64,000 nucleotides of DNA, from the NCBI GenBank assembly GCA_023376005.1, contig CM042141.1, forward strand, positions 95,204,486-95,268,485, written 5' to 3'. Positions 44,832-54,560 of the stretch are shown one piece after another. The translations under genes were made by a program, and so were the position numbers. Positions within the stretch are counted from its first letter, which is position 1, and every line of letters starts with the position of its first letter. This DNA comes from Doryteuthis pealeii (taxonomy: Eukaryota > Mollusca > Cephalopoda > Myopsida > Loliginidae). The notes under the pieces are model-generated. The model was not told the DNA's origin. It did not search any database and saw only the letters and a program-made list of their open reading frames with translations.

Positions 44832-45306
44832 TTATATCTGGAATTTCACTTTTTGCCTGCACTTGGCTATCAGTTCGTTATGTTTATTAAGTAGTTTTCT
44901 AGAGTTCTTAAACAATATTATTTGTATTCTTTCCGATATGCAAAGTGGGCATTTACCTTTGAAATTGGTGGTCGAGTTAGAGGTTCGGACTATTTTCCAT
45001 TTAACCACCGGGTCGTTGTTGGAGTTCTTAATGGACCAGTAAAGCTTGGACAATTCCGTTTGGTTGGATAATGTGGGGTTGTTGAAGGAATGCCTCTGGG
45101 TGTAGTACCTTTGTTTAAAGGGTCCTGCAGTCATTCCGAGGTAGTGCATGGTGCTTCCCGGATCATTTCTAGCTGATATTTGGGCTTCATATACTATGTT
45201 GCTGGCTCGACAGTTTCCATCTAAGGGACATTGTTGATTTGTACAGTTACATTTCCTGTAACTTTGATCTGTTGCATTATTGATGGGTGCCCTGTTAATT
45301 ATGCAC
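44832..45306 (-). pseudogene. Penelope-like element, GIY-YIG endonuclease domain
   Basis: The minus strand is open from 45306 to a stop at 44832 without an initial Met. It begins with a Cys cluster 'CNCTNQQCPLDGNC', then the nuclease: 'NIVYEAQIS' (GIY position), 'MHYLGMTAGPFKQRY' (YIG position and the conserved Arg), 'TELSKLYWSIKNSNND', then 'CPLCISERIQIILF' and the end 'NELIAKCRQKVKF'. This is the complete endonuclease tail of a Penelope-type reverse transcriptase. Translation gives no internal stop over about 158 codons, so it is fairly young. The reverse transcriptase part would lie upstream, beyond 45306, but is not recognisable there. Confidence 0.8.
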
Positions 45307-45766
45307 GGTTAATGTAGAGAATTTATTTAAATTCAAAATAACAGTTACAGAAATTTTGATGGGACATCTCTTAACCTTTTGTGTGACCACCTCTTCTTGT
45401 TTGCCAGTGTAAGCAATGAGAGAGTTTAGTTTAGACTTCAGTTTCTAGTATGCTGCTGAAGAATGAAGACACAATAGTGGTTGGTTAGATTCTCACCACA
45501 CGGTCAAGTAGTCCGGACCCAAGAAAGAGAAATAAGAGAAATAAAATACATGTGAATTCACATAAGAAGTGTATTGGGTTGTCACTAAAAACAAATGACA
45601 ATGCAGGACGTTTCACCCAGAAATATTTAAGAAGAAGAAGCCATCCTGAATAAGAAGATAAACAGCCCAGAACAAGTTAGAAGAGCTACTCAGTCAAAGC
45701 TAAGAAGAAGCTATGAAAAAAATATATACCGTCTATGTAAAGAGACAGCTATACAATATGACATAC

Positions 45767-46007
45767 TGTTAGGTTCAGTCCTAACGAAATCTAGTTACTC
45801 CCCTTGATCAACAGGGAACTGATGGGAACCCGGAAGTGGGGTTTCCACCATGACACTTTTGGATTGGGGTTCATGCAGGACGGAAGCATTCACATGTGAG
45901 CTAGTTAAGTCACTTTCTACCCTGTGTTAAATAAAACCTTGTTAATTTCCAACAATCTGGTCTTGCATTTTCATTCTGTGTTCTGTATTTTATCTAAAAA
46001 CATAACA
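45767..46007 (+). mobile_element. Candidate solo LTR
   Basis: 241 bases bounded by TGTTAGG at the left and CATAACA at the right, giving TGTTA...TAACA ends. AATAAA is at 45930-45935, about 75 bases before the end. Flanking pentamers CATAC and CAAAC differ at one position, so a target duplication is plausible but not clean. No internal region or partner LTR in the window. Confidence 0.45.
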
Positions 46008-46244
46008 CAAACCTTCAAAAAAGATCTTTCCATGCAACATTTATTTGACTGCATTAGAAAGTTTCTTCTCTCGTATATTTTATTTGATCAGAAATAACAT
46101 TCTACTAATTACTTTTGAAAGATCATAAATTGAAATAATTTCTCAGAGAACAGAGTTACAATGAACGCATGGAATAGCTTTTTCAGGAAATAAAATAAAT
46201 GAAAAAAATATAAAAGTATTTTTTAATGAGGGTAAGAAAAATAA

Positions 46245-47190
46245 ATGATTTCGATATTACAATTAGAAAGTATTCAACTTAGAAAATTACAATAGAAAGC
46301 AACAGGAACATAAAGAATCCAAAAATTTGTATTAAAAATAATTCATTTCAGAGTTCAAATAATTGAAATGACTTTTAATGTGACATATGATATGGATTAA
46401 TTTCATTTTTGGTGATTTTTAAATGGATTCTTCATTTTTGGTGATTTATTTTCTCATAAAATCACAGCTTTTTTTTTGTATTTGTCTGAAATTTTGGGAT
46501 GAGGATTGATAATTTGTATAATTCAGATTTTTCAGACTGGTATCATAATCGCGAACTTTCACAGAACTTCGAATCAAACCATTTATTTAATCCATTGTGG
46601 TAGATTTTTCCCTTACTGTTAACCAGTGTTAAACTATGTCAAGTATTCTATGTAATTTTCACCTGTAATCAGGAGTGAACCTGCAACTTACAAAGGATTG
46701 TCTCCCCCTTGTGCGCCATGTATCCAACTAGTACCTGGTTGTGGTTAACAGAATGAGAACAATCTACCCAAATGGATTAAATAAAGAGTCCAGTTTGGAG
46801 TCCCGTAAAGAGTCCTGAATACAACATGAAGATTCATGAGTTCAACAAGAAGGTTCCCATGTTTGACAAGAAAAACCTAAAAAACATTGTGTATATAACT
46901 ATAATGATGAGGACAACAGTCAAAAAAATCTAAATTATACATAAAAAAAAAAAAATGAGGATAAGAAAAGTAAATGATTTCCATATTACAATTAGAAGGT
47001 ATTCAACTTAGAAAATTTCTAAAGAAAGCAACAGAAAAATAAAGAAAAAAGACAATTCAGAAATTCATACTAAATATAATTCATTTCAGAATTCAATAGA
47101 AAAAAACTTTTAATGTCACATATGATATGGATCAATTTCCTCATTTTTATTTATTTTTTTATTTTTTCATAAAATCACGATAGCACATCT
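46245..47190. repeat. Local repeat block, two direct copies
   Basis: 46245-46470 and about 46962-47185 are direct copies ('ATTAGAA.GTATTCAACTTAG', 'GACATATGATATGGAT'). Between them lies a fold-back (46490-46945) whose arms share 'TTAATCCATTG' / 'AATGGATTAAATAAAG'. Two further copies are at 48600-48790 and 49648-49870. Confidence 0.75.
46490..46945. repeat. Fold-back repeat with tRNA-like centre (copy 2)
   Basis: Same design as 38500-38945. The centre has 'AATCAGGAGTGAACCTGC' and 'GCGCCATGTATCCAACTAG', which reversed give tRNA-Arg-like boxes. Arms are diverged. Confidence 0.65.
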
Positions 47191-47234
47191 TTTGGCTTCC
47201 CTTAAGTGTCTGTATATGCATAGAGATAAAGGAT

Positions 47235-47304
<70 letters not shown>

Positions 47305-47311
47305 ATATGTA
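47235..47311. repeat. (CT)n(TA)n microsatellite
   Basis: About 15 CT units then TA units running up to the palindrome edge. Confidence 0.95.
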
Positions 47312-47529
47312 TATTATAAAATGGGTACAAGAGATAACCTACTCGAGTTTCACCATGAGGATCTTCAGGGTTAAATCAACTGAATTAATCGAGACACCGA
47401 TTAATAGCAGTCGATTTCACGTGAAATCGACTGCTATTAATCGGTGTCTCGATTAATTCAGTTGATTTAACCCTGAAGATCCTCATGGTGAAACTCGAGT
47501 AGGTTATCTCTTGTACCCATTTTATAATA
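47312..47529. repeat. Perfect 218-base palindrome without spacer
   Basis: The centre is CACGTG at 47418-47423; each 109-base arm is an exact reverse complement of the other. Each arm contains CTGAAGA...GGTGAAAC (47473-47494 on the plus strand), hammerhead-like. The right flank 'TTGCTCTACTTAGTATTGAG' matches, reversed, the left flank of the 44243-44408 palindrome. Most likely two head-to-head termini of a Penelope-like element. Confidence 0.95.
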
Positions 47530-47642
47530 AATTTGCTCTACTTAGTATTGAGCACTTTGTATTTGTTATATCGCTGACTTACCCCTCTAAATTCTACACT
47601 TACTAACCATCGTGACCAAATTCACCGGTAAGCCAACTTTTC

Positions 47643-47645
<3 letters not shown>

Positions 47646-47686
<41 letters not shown>
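47646..47686. repeat. (TA)n microsatellite
   Basis: About 20 units. Confidence 0.95.
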
Positions 47687-47690
<4 letters not shown>

Positions 47691-47708
47691 GAATAAGTAA
47701 TCCACATC

Positions 47709-47853
47709 AGTGTGGCTAGATACAGCAACTAGTTCTGACCAGGAGTGAAACCCGACTGACTTTACATCCGCCCGGTTCCTTAACCTCTGGGCCGTCGACA
47801 GCTGTCAATAAGGAGCAGTGTTTTATACTGATAAATACATACATCGGTCTATA
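47709..47853 (-). repeat. tRNA-derived SINE with Ser/Leu-like head (copy 1)
   Basis: The minus strand has 'CCCAGAGGTTAAGGAACC' (box A with the GGTTAAGG of long-arm tRNAs) and 'GTCGGGTTTCACTCCTGG' (box B region). It pairs with 48018-48155, about 310 bases away in the same orientation. Confidence 0.6.
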
Positions 47854-48017
47854 TATTCTATAATCACCAGAGAGATCAAATCTGTAAACAACAGACGATC
47901 ATTGCTTTATTATGCTGGCGGTGAAAGTCAATAAAATCGCTCCTAGAGAGCTTTACCAGGTTTTTGAAGCATATAATAAGTCATCCAAAGACACCGTGTT
48001 TTGACGTTTCACGTCTC

Positions 48018-48155
48018 GTCAGTGAGACTAGACACAGCAACTATTTCTGACCAGGAGCAAAACCCGACTAACTTTTCATCAACCCGATTCCTTAACCGCT
48101 CAGCTGTCGAGAGCTGCCATTAAGGAGCAGTGTTTTAACTGATAAATAAATACAT
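48018..48155 (-). repeat. tRNA-derived SINE with Ser/Leu-like head (copy 2)
   Basis: The minus strand has 'CTGAGCGGTTAAGGAATCGG' and 'GTCGGGTTTTGCTCCTGG'. Downstream of the head on the minus strand is CTGACGAGACGTGAAAC (48006-48022). Confidence 0.6.
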
Positions 48156-48404
48156 TGGTAATCAAATCTGTAAACAACAGACGATATATATAAAGATTCT
48201 ATATGTATGTCTGTATATTTGTTTTTACAATAACCGAGCACTCATCCTTTTATGAAGGAAAATTGGTGGAGACCAACAAAGACCATCTCTTGGCTTCCCT
48301 TAATTGTCTGCTTATATAGAGAGATGAATAATTGTCTATTAATTCTATATGTATATTAAAATAAAATTCTTTATATCTGTCTATATGTCTGTACATTTGT
48401 TTGA

Positions 48405-48605
48405 AGGCATGTGGTGCGATGGTTACCATAGATTTCAAATCTTGGACGAGGCTGTTTGCATTTCCCATAGAGCTAATACCCTTGCAAAAGGTATGAACCC
48501 AACTATTCTCTCTCCAGCTTTGGGTAAATAGTTTGGCAGGCTGGACTCTTTAACCTTGTTTAGGTAACCAGTCTAGGAGAAGGAAAACTCTGAATTCAAA
48601 CGTGT
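48405..48605 (+). repeat. S2 SINE
   Basis: 'GGCATGTGGTGCGATGGTTA', 'GCATTTCCCATAGAGCTAAT', 'GGTAAATAGTTTGGCAG' and 'TCTAGGAGAAGGAAAACTC'. Confidence 0.8.
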
Positions 48606-48789
48606 TAGATATTCAATGTAGAAAATTGCAACAGAAAACAATAGGAACATAAAGAAAAAGGATAAAAAATTAATGTTGAATATAATTCATTTCAGAAAAA
48701 AAATTGAAAAGACTTTTGATATGACATACGATATGGATTAATTTCCTTATCTTTGTTGTTTTATTTTCTAATAAAATCACGGCTTTTTA

Positions 48790-49625
48790 TCATTTGTCTG
48801 AATTTGGGGGGATGATGCTTGATAATTTGTATTATTTAGATTTTTCCAGACTGTTTTCCTCATCTTTATTGTTTTTGTCAAAGTTTTGGCATGTGCACAC
48901 CAACCTTCTTTAAATGTTTCTTGTTGTAATCTTGAGCCTTCAGAACTTCAAACTAAACCCTTCATTGAATCCATTGGGGTAGATTGTTCTCATTCCATTA
49001 ACCATGACCAGATACAAGTTTTAAGAAATGTTAACTTTTCTATGTTATTTTCACCTGTAATCAGGAGTGAACCTGCAACCTACAGAGGATTGGGTTAAAT
49101 CAAACTTAACAGACTTTATACCACGTATCTTTGAGAATCTGTGGTACGCCTAAAAGATATGTGGTTCAAAGTTAACTGACTTAAAAAATGTGAAAGTTTT
49201 TAAATAAAATAACTGGTGCATTATATCTTTTATTCATTAATATATCAACATTGAAAATTCCATTAAATTCGGTTAATTCCCTGATTTTTTTTCGGCGGGG
49301 TGAAATACGATGGTTGAATTTAGGTCTGTTAAGTTCGATTTAACCGAGGATTGTCTCTTAACTCAACCCTTATATCTGGTGCGCCATGTATCTAACCGGT
49401 GCACCATGTATCCAACTGGTACCTGGTCATGGTTAATGGAATGAGAACAATCTACCCCAATGGATTAAATAAAGGGTTCGGTTTGAAGTTCTTTAAAGGC
49501 TGCTGCAACATAAAGGCTCAACAAGAAGGTTACCAAGTTTAACAAGAAACATCTGAAGAACACCAGAGGGCTCATCGGCCAAAACTTTGTGTATATAACA
49601 ATAAAGATGAGGACAACAGTCAAAT
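48790..49625. repeat. Fold-back repeat with tRNA-like centre (copy 3)
   Basis: The left arm (48790-49010) and right arm (49405-49625) share reversed blocks such as 'GAATCCATTGGGGTAGATTG' / 'CAATCTACCCCAATGGATTA'. The centre has two near-duplicates of 'GCGCCATGTATC'. The right arm carries CTGAAGAACACC...GGCCAAAAC, a further-decayed CTGANGA motif. Confidence 0.7.
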
Positions 49626-49917
49626 ATATATATAAATTTTTCTTAAATGAGGATAAGAAAAATAAATGATTTCCATTAGAAAGTATTCAACTTAGAAAAT
49701 TGCTAAAGAAAGCAACAGGAACATAAAGAAAAAAGACAATCCTGAAATCCATACTAAATATAATTCATTTCAGAATTCAATTGAAAAAAACTTTTAATGT
49801 GACATATGATATGGATCAATTTCTTCATCTTTGTTGATTTATTTCCTCGTAAAAGTCACAGCTGCACATCCGTTGACTTGCCTTAAGTGTCTGCATATAG
49901 AGAGATATGAAGAATTA

Positions 49918-50168
49918 TTTCAGTTTGCTCAGTCGGTACAGCGTTCGGCTAGGAATCTAGAAGATTCCTGGTTCGATACCGGCCCTCGCCAACTCAGCGT
50001 ATGAGTAGCACAGTGATCTGTGCGGTAAAGTAAGGAGCTGATGGTAGGTGTGGCGCTCCACCCTAGACGCTAAAATAATCTCCTTGGTCAAGCGCTAGTG
50101 AAAAGGGGATAGACTCCCTCGCTGTCTGGCTGATACCGACATTAGGCCGCCCCGACGACTTTACTACT
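49918..50168 (+). repeat. S1 SINE, complete and little diverged
   Basis: The best S1 copy here: 'AGTTTGCTCAGTCGGTACAG' (box A), 'CTGGTTCGATACCGGCCCTC' (box B), 'GGAGCTGATGGTAGGTGTGG', 'AAAAGGGGATAGACTCCCTC' and 'GGCTGATACCGACATTAGGC'. Confidence 0.92.
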
Positions 50169-50169
50169 T

Positions 50170-50460
50170 TTATATATATAAGAAAGATTCTACATGTATG
50201 TCTATATATTTGTTTGTACAACACACTGAGCGCATATTTCTTTTATGAAAGTAAATTGGTAGAGACCAGCAAAAACCATCTCTTGGATTCCATTAAACAG
50301 AGAGATGAAAAATTACCTATTAAATCTATATCTATATATATAAAAGAAAGTTCCTGTATGCCTGTATGTCTGTCTGTATGTCTATGTATTTGTTTGTACA
50401 ATGACTGAGCGCACATTTTTTTATGAAGGAAAATTGGTGGAGACCAGTAAAGACCAACAA
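50170..50460 (+). repeat. Unclassified short repeats
   Basis: 'TTTGTTTGTACAA.......GAGCGCA' followed by 'AA.TTGGT.GAGACCAG' occurs at 50208-50270 and again at 50388-50450, and in similar form near 48218-48290. Confidence 0.6.
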
Positions 50461-50704
50461 TTCAATAGAATTCACACTCTATTTTTGTTCGAGGCGGGGG
50501 GAGGGGGAGTTAAACAAACTTTTAACTTCTCATTTTGTGACGTTGCATCCCATCCTTCCCATGATGGAGGAGTTGGGTAAAATACATAGAGATAATAGAA
50601 CCCGGATTGGGCCGGTCTTTAATTGGTTAGGTATAAACATCAAACCAATTAAATAGAATTTTCATTTAATTAAGCAAATAAAGTTGTCGATTAATATCTT
50701 TGTC

Positions 50705-50960
50705 ACTGGAGGTGTTTGGGGTGCAATGGTTACCATCATAGGAACCACAGCAAACCGAATTCAAATCATGGATATGCCTGTTTGCATTTCACTTAGTGCT
50801 AATACCCTTGGGAAAGGTATGGATTCAATTATTCTCCATCCAGGGTAGACTGGGCTGTTTAACCTTAGGAGAAGGAAATTCCTGAATTCAAACTTGTTAA
50901 ACTCTACTTAAAAAATTCACCTTGTGTCACATCCTCCTTTTGTGGAGAGGTTGGTTAATA
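50705..50960 (+). repeat. S2 SINE
   Basis: The head 'GTGCAATGGTTACCATC', box B-like 'GAATTCAAATCATGG', and tail 'GGAGAAGGAAATTCCTG'. Confidence 0.8.
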
Positions 50961-50974
50961 TATATATTTGTTTG

Positions 50975-51095
50975 TACATTGGGCTCTTTAACTTTGGTAT
51001 GGCAACTGGTATACGGAAGGAAAACTCTGAATTCAAACCTGTTAAACTCTGTTTAAGAAATTGGCGTTGTGTCACATCCTACTTTAAAGATTATT
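50975..51095 (+). repeat. S2 tail fragment
   Basis: 'TTGGGCTCTTTAACTTTGG' and 'GGAAGGAAAACTCTGAATTC' with the end 'GTGTCACATCCTACTT'. Confidence 0.7.
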
Positions 51096-51204
51096 ATGAA
51101 TTATTCAATTGGACTGTCTACAAAAAAAAAAAAAACACTCTTATCAAACGACTACACAAAGAATGTAAATATGAATGTACAATGAATGCAATTCTCTAAC
51201 CAAT

Positions 51205-51490
51205 ATGAGACACTGGAGGTGTAATGGTTATTGTTGTTGGAAAAAGACTTGATAAACCGAGTACAAATCCTGAACGAGACTGTCTGTTTTACATGGTGCT
51301 CTTGGACAAGGTATGAATCTAACTATTCTACCTCCAGGACAACTAGTCTAGGAGTCTTTGTAGGGCAATTAGTCTAGGAGTCTTTGTAGGGCAACTGGTC
51401 TAGGAGAAGGAAAACTCTGAATTCAACCTTAAAAATGACCCTGTGTTACATTCAGCTTGTGTAGAGGTGTTGGTAAATACATTTATCATC
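51205..51490 (+). repeat. S2 SINE with duplicated tail block
   Basis: The head 'GGTGTAATGGTTATTGTTG'. The block 'TAGTCTAGGAGTCTTTGTAG' is repeated before 'TCTAGGAGAAGGAAAACTC'. Confidence 0.75.
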
Positions 51491-51498
51491 ATCTTTGA

Positions 51499-51768
51499 GA
51501 ATTTGATATCTAAGTTTATATGACAAGATTTCTCAGCTGCTAGAATTCTTGATAACAAATTAATCACTATGAATGATATATTGCTTTGCTTATATGACTT
51601 TTAACCAAGGTGAATGAACAAGCCACAGGTGGGTTTCTGATTGACACTTATATCCAATGACACCTAGACCAGTCTTTTATGACCTTTTAAAATGTTACTA
51701 CTTTCTAATTTCACTTACCATTTACTATTAGTAAAAAGTAAAGTCAGCTGAGTGACCTATTGTTGATA
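51499..51768 (-). repeat. Inverted copy of 3355-3632 (sequence next to an S1)
   Basis: Read on the minus strand, this matches copy A at about 3355-3632 (and C) over some 270 bases with few changes. The clearest two lie at CG sites of copy A (GTCGTTGG against GTCATTGG; TTTCGAAAG against TTTTAAAAG). It continues into a reversed S1 SINE. So this S1 plus flank is a dispersed unit, not unique to the triplicated segment. Confidence 0.85.
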
Positions 51769-52095
51769 TCAACCGGACAGCAAGGGAGTCTATCCCCTTT
51801 TCACTGGTGCTAGACAAGGGAGATTGTTTCCGCACTTGAGATGTTGTGCCACACCTACCTTCCAGTAACCACAAATGCACAGATCCAAGCTGTGATACAA
51901 AGTTGGCAAAGTGACCTATTGTCAGTATCAGCTGGACAGCAAGGGAGTCTATCCACTTTTCACTAATGCTAGATCTGGGAGATTGTTTCCACACGTAAGA
52001 TGTATCACACCTACCTTTCAGTCACCACAAATGCACAGATCCAAGCTGAACTACTCAGGCGCTGAGTTGGTGAGGTGCCAGCATCGAATCATGAG
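51745..52095 (-). repeat. Two S1 SINEs, reversed
   Basis: Copies at about 51769-51905 (truncated) and 51910-52095, both with 'GGACAGCAAGGGAGTCTATC' and 'CACACCTACCTT.CAGT.ACC'. Confidence 0.8.
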
Positions 52096-52740
52096 CTTGT
52101 CCTTGCTTCTCCAGCAGTGTCAAGCATGTCTTGCTCATCTTACCCGGATGGATTTCATGATAGGAGGCTAGTGGCTGTACAGATGCCCTTTTTGTGAGTT
52201 GGTGCTTCCAGAATTTGTTCAAGACGACACACAGCATCCTTGTTTAGTTCCCATATAGCTTTTTCTTGAAGCATTTTGTTAGAGTTCAGGTGGTGCAGCC
52301 ATACAGTAGCACTGAGACAGCTAGAGCTTGGAAGACTTTTCGCTTTGTTAATCTGTCTATAAAAGTCCATGCCTTTCCTATGCATATATTGACTTATTTT
52401 GTTGAGATATTACTACCACCCACTTAGGATACTAAAGAAATGATTCCACTATTGAATGTCCATTCTTTTCCTATGCGTATATTCACTTTCTGTAGATGAG
52501 ATATTACTACCACTAAGGAAACTAAAAGAAATGATTCCACTATTGAATGTCCATGCCTTTCCTATGCATATATTCACTTTCTGTAGATGAGATATTACTA
52601 CCACTAAGGAAACTAAAAGAAATGATTCCACCATTGAATGTCCATGCCTTTCCTCTGCATATATTCACTTTCTGTAGATGAGATATTACTACCACTAGTG
52701 ATACTAAAAGAAATGATTCCACTATTGGATGTACAACAAT
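52096..52740 (-). pseudogene. RTE-type LINE fragment with 91-bp tandem amplification
   Basis: The minus strand reads C-terminal RTE pieces: 'CLTLLEKQGQAHDSM' (out-of-frame remnant), 'AVCRLEQILEAPTHKK' (counterpart of the RMLRAVLNKSWKQHP region), 'SATVWLHHLNSN' and 'GSNISSTESEY.HRK'. At 52375-52735 the region around 'GSNISSTES' is repeated about four times with starts at 52406, 52500, 52591 and 52682, a period of 94, 91 and 91. As 91 is not a multiple of three, each unit changes frame. Not functional. Confidence 0.8.
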
Positions 52741-52744
52741 TGGT

Positions 52745-52815
52745 GATGGTTTGGTTTGGGTTATTTGTTTAGTGACGTATCAAACTTTGAGGGTTATTCA
52801 ATGCCAAAGCCGACC
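52745..52815 (+). repeat. S3-like head fragment
   Basis: 'GGTTTGGTTTGGGTTATTTG', 'GACGTATCAAACTTTGAGGG' and 'ATTCAATGCCAAAGCCG' parallel the S3 head seen at 7020-7110. Confidence 0.55.
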
Positions 52816-52819
52816 TTGC

Positions 52820-53600
52820 AGAAGAACAGTAGTGGTACTAATTAACCCAAATCATATTTTAACAGTTCGGTCTTTTTTATTTCTAAATCATTAAAAAAAC
52901 GTTTTCCAGGCTTGAACCTTCATCACAAATATTACGATTATTTTTCAGGTTAGCAACTCTAACTGTAAATCAGCTCATCAATGTTGATATTGGTTGATTG
53001 GTTGGTTGCTAATTATTCTGTGTAATGTGTGGTTGGCTGCGAGTTTTAAAAACAAAGAGATGATATAAAAAGCAGCAATAAGGTGAAGAAAAGACGAGTC
53101 AAAAATGAATAGTAAAAATACTCATATCTCGGAGTTCCTATAACTGATAAGTCCAAATTTGGCTTGTGATAGCTGTTTGGCTTTATTTCAATATTGAGAG
53201 GTTAGAGTATTCTTGTGAGTTCAATTAAACATTTCCCAAGACGGCACGGTCTGCAACAGACACTTTACAGACACTTTACTGACCCTCATTAAACTCTGGT
53301 CTCTCTGCTTCTGTCCTTTTTTTCCCAAGAGGCTTTTTAGTGAATGAAACAAGAAACTCTTGTAAATTCCACCTTTCTACCTCTCCTTCTTTTACTCACC
53401 AAAGTCACCACCTAACTTCTCTCTTGTTATCCACTTGGAGATATCTAATGTAACAATAACTGAACCTTCTGTCATTTAATGTTAAGCCTTAATATCATGA
53501 AGCTTCATTGAATTACTAAGCACTGCCACCCCCCCCCCACACACACATCAATCCATTAAGCTCCGGTGATATTCAATCTTGCTAATTACCGAATAATGAT
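52820..53600. other. No gene seen
   Basis: No ORF above 60 codons and no repeat recognised, apart from a C-run with CACACA at 53528-53548. Confidence 0.5.
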
Positions 53601-53982
53601 ACTGTGTGTGAGAATAGCAAGAACAAGGAAATAAAATGTTGTAATCCATTTCGTTTTGTTTTGTTTTTGCTTCGCACAATGTTACAATTGGGTAACTAAA
53701 AGTAAGTTACTGTTACCAATAAGACAATAAGTAACTATTAAGTACTATATATATTTACCAACCCCTCCACATGAGCAGGATGCGACACAAGGTCAATTTC
53801 TTAAGCAGAGTTTAACAGGTTTGAATTCAGAGTTTTAAGTACCATAAGTCACCTGAGAAGAAGGGTGGGTGCAAAAAGTTAGTCTCACAGATCCATTATT
53901 ACTGAATTGTGAGTTGGAATCTTACAGAATGAACCATTAAAATCCCTATGTAACAAAAAAAAGACCTTGCGTTGATCCATCT

Positions 53983-54039
53983 TCTTCTTCTTCTTCTTCT
54001 TCTTCTTCTTCTTCTTCTTCTTCTTCTTCTTCTTCTTCT
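53983..54039 (+). repeat. (CTT)n microsatellite
   Basis: 19 CTT units. Present only in the first copy of the direct repeat. Confidence 0.95.
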
Positions 54040-54257
54040 TGGGGGCGTCAGAAAATAAAGTGCACAGACTCTGTGAAAATAAAAATCTATTTAAAAACAA
54101 AATTTATTCTGTTACAATCTAAATTTTATTTTTTGATTATCTTCACAAACAGAAATAAAATCTTCATTATTATTTTTTTTATCAAAAAGCAAGATTTGGT
54201 GAAGGTGAATATACATACTTTGCCATTAATTGTTTTATTTTCGTAGTTTCAATCGGA

Positions 54258-54292
54258 CATATACATACATACATACATACATACATACATAC
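54258..54292 (+). repeat. (ATAC)n microsatellite
   Basis: Eight ATAC units; the partner copy has about five at 55343-55363. Confidence 0.9.
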
Positions 54293-54379
54293 AAGTACAA
54301 GGAAATAAATGTTGTAATCCGTTTCTTTTTTTCTTTTTTGCTTCTTACAATGATACAGTTGGGTAACTAAAAGTAAGTT

Positions 54380-54560
54380 ACTGTTATTGAAGGGGTACTC
54401 CACATGCTCAAGAACTCTAAAACTGGAGCCTCATCATCAGATACAACCTAGTATCCTACCCAGCAGCCCCTTTTTGTGGGTGGGGTGATCTTATCCCTCT
54501 GCAGGAGATACAGTCAGCATATTCTAAAGCCAGCTATTAGGGCGGGAAAAACACGGGAAA
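54380..54560 (+). repeat. S3 SINE fragment
   Basis: 'GAAGGGGTACTCCACATGC', 'AGCCTCATCATCAGATACAA' and 'CTGCAGGAGATACAGTCAGC' correspond to the S3 middle and end. Confidence 0.65.

Noticed and set aside
33000..45306. The reverse transcriptase piece (32640-33065) and the GIY-YIG piece (44832-45306) as one split element
   Set aside because: Both are on the minus strand, but the order is wrong: the N-terminal part lies downstream of the C-terminal part, 12 kb away, so they are separate insertions.
48006..48022. CTGACGAGACGTGAAAC on the minus strand as a hammerhead core
   Set aside because: The bases between the core strands leave no room for stem II, and GACGT-GAA-ACGTC forms its own hairpin instead.
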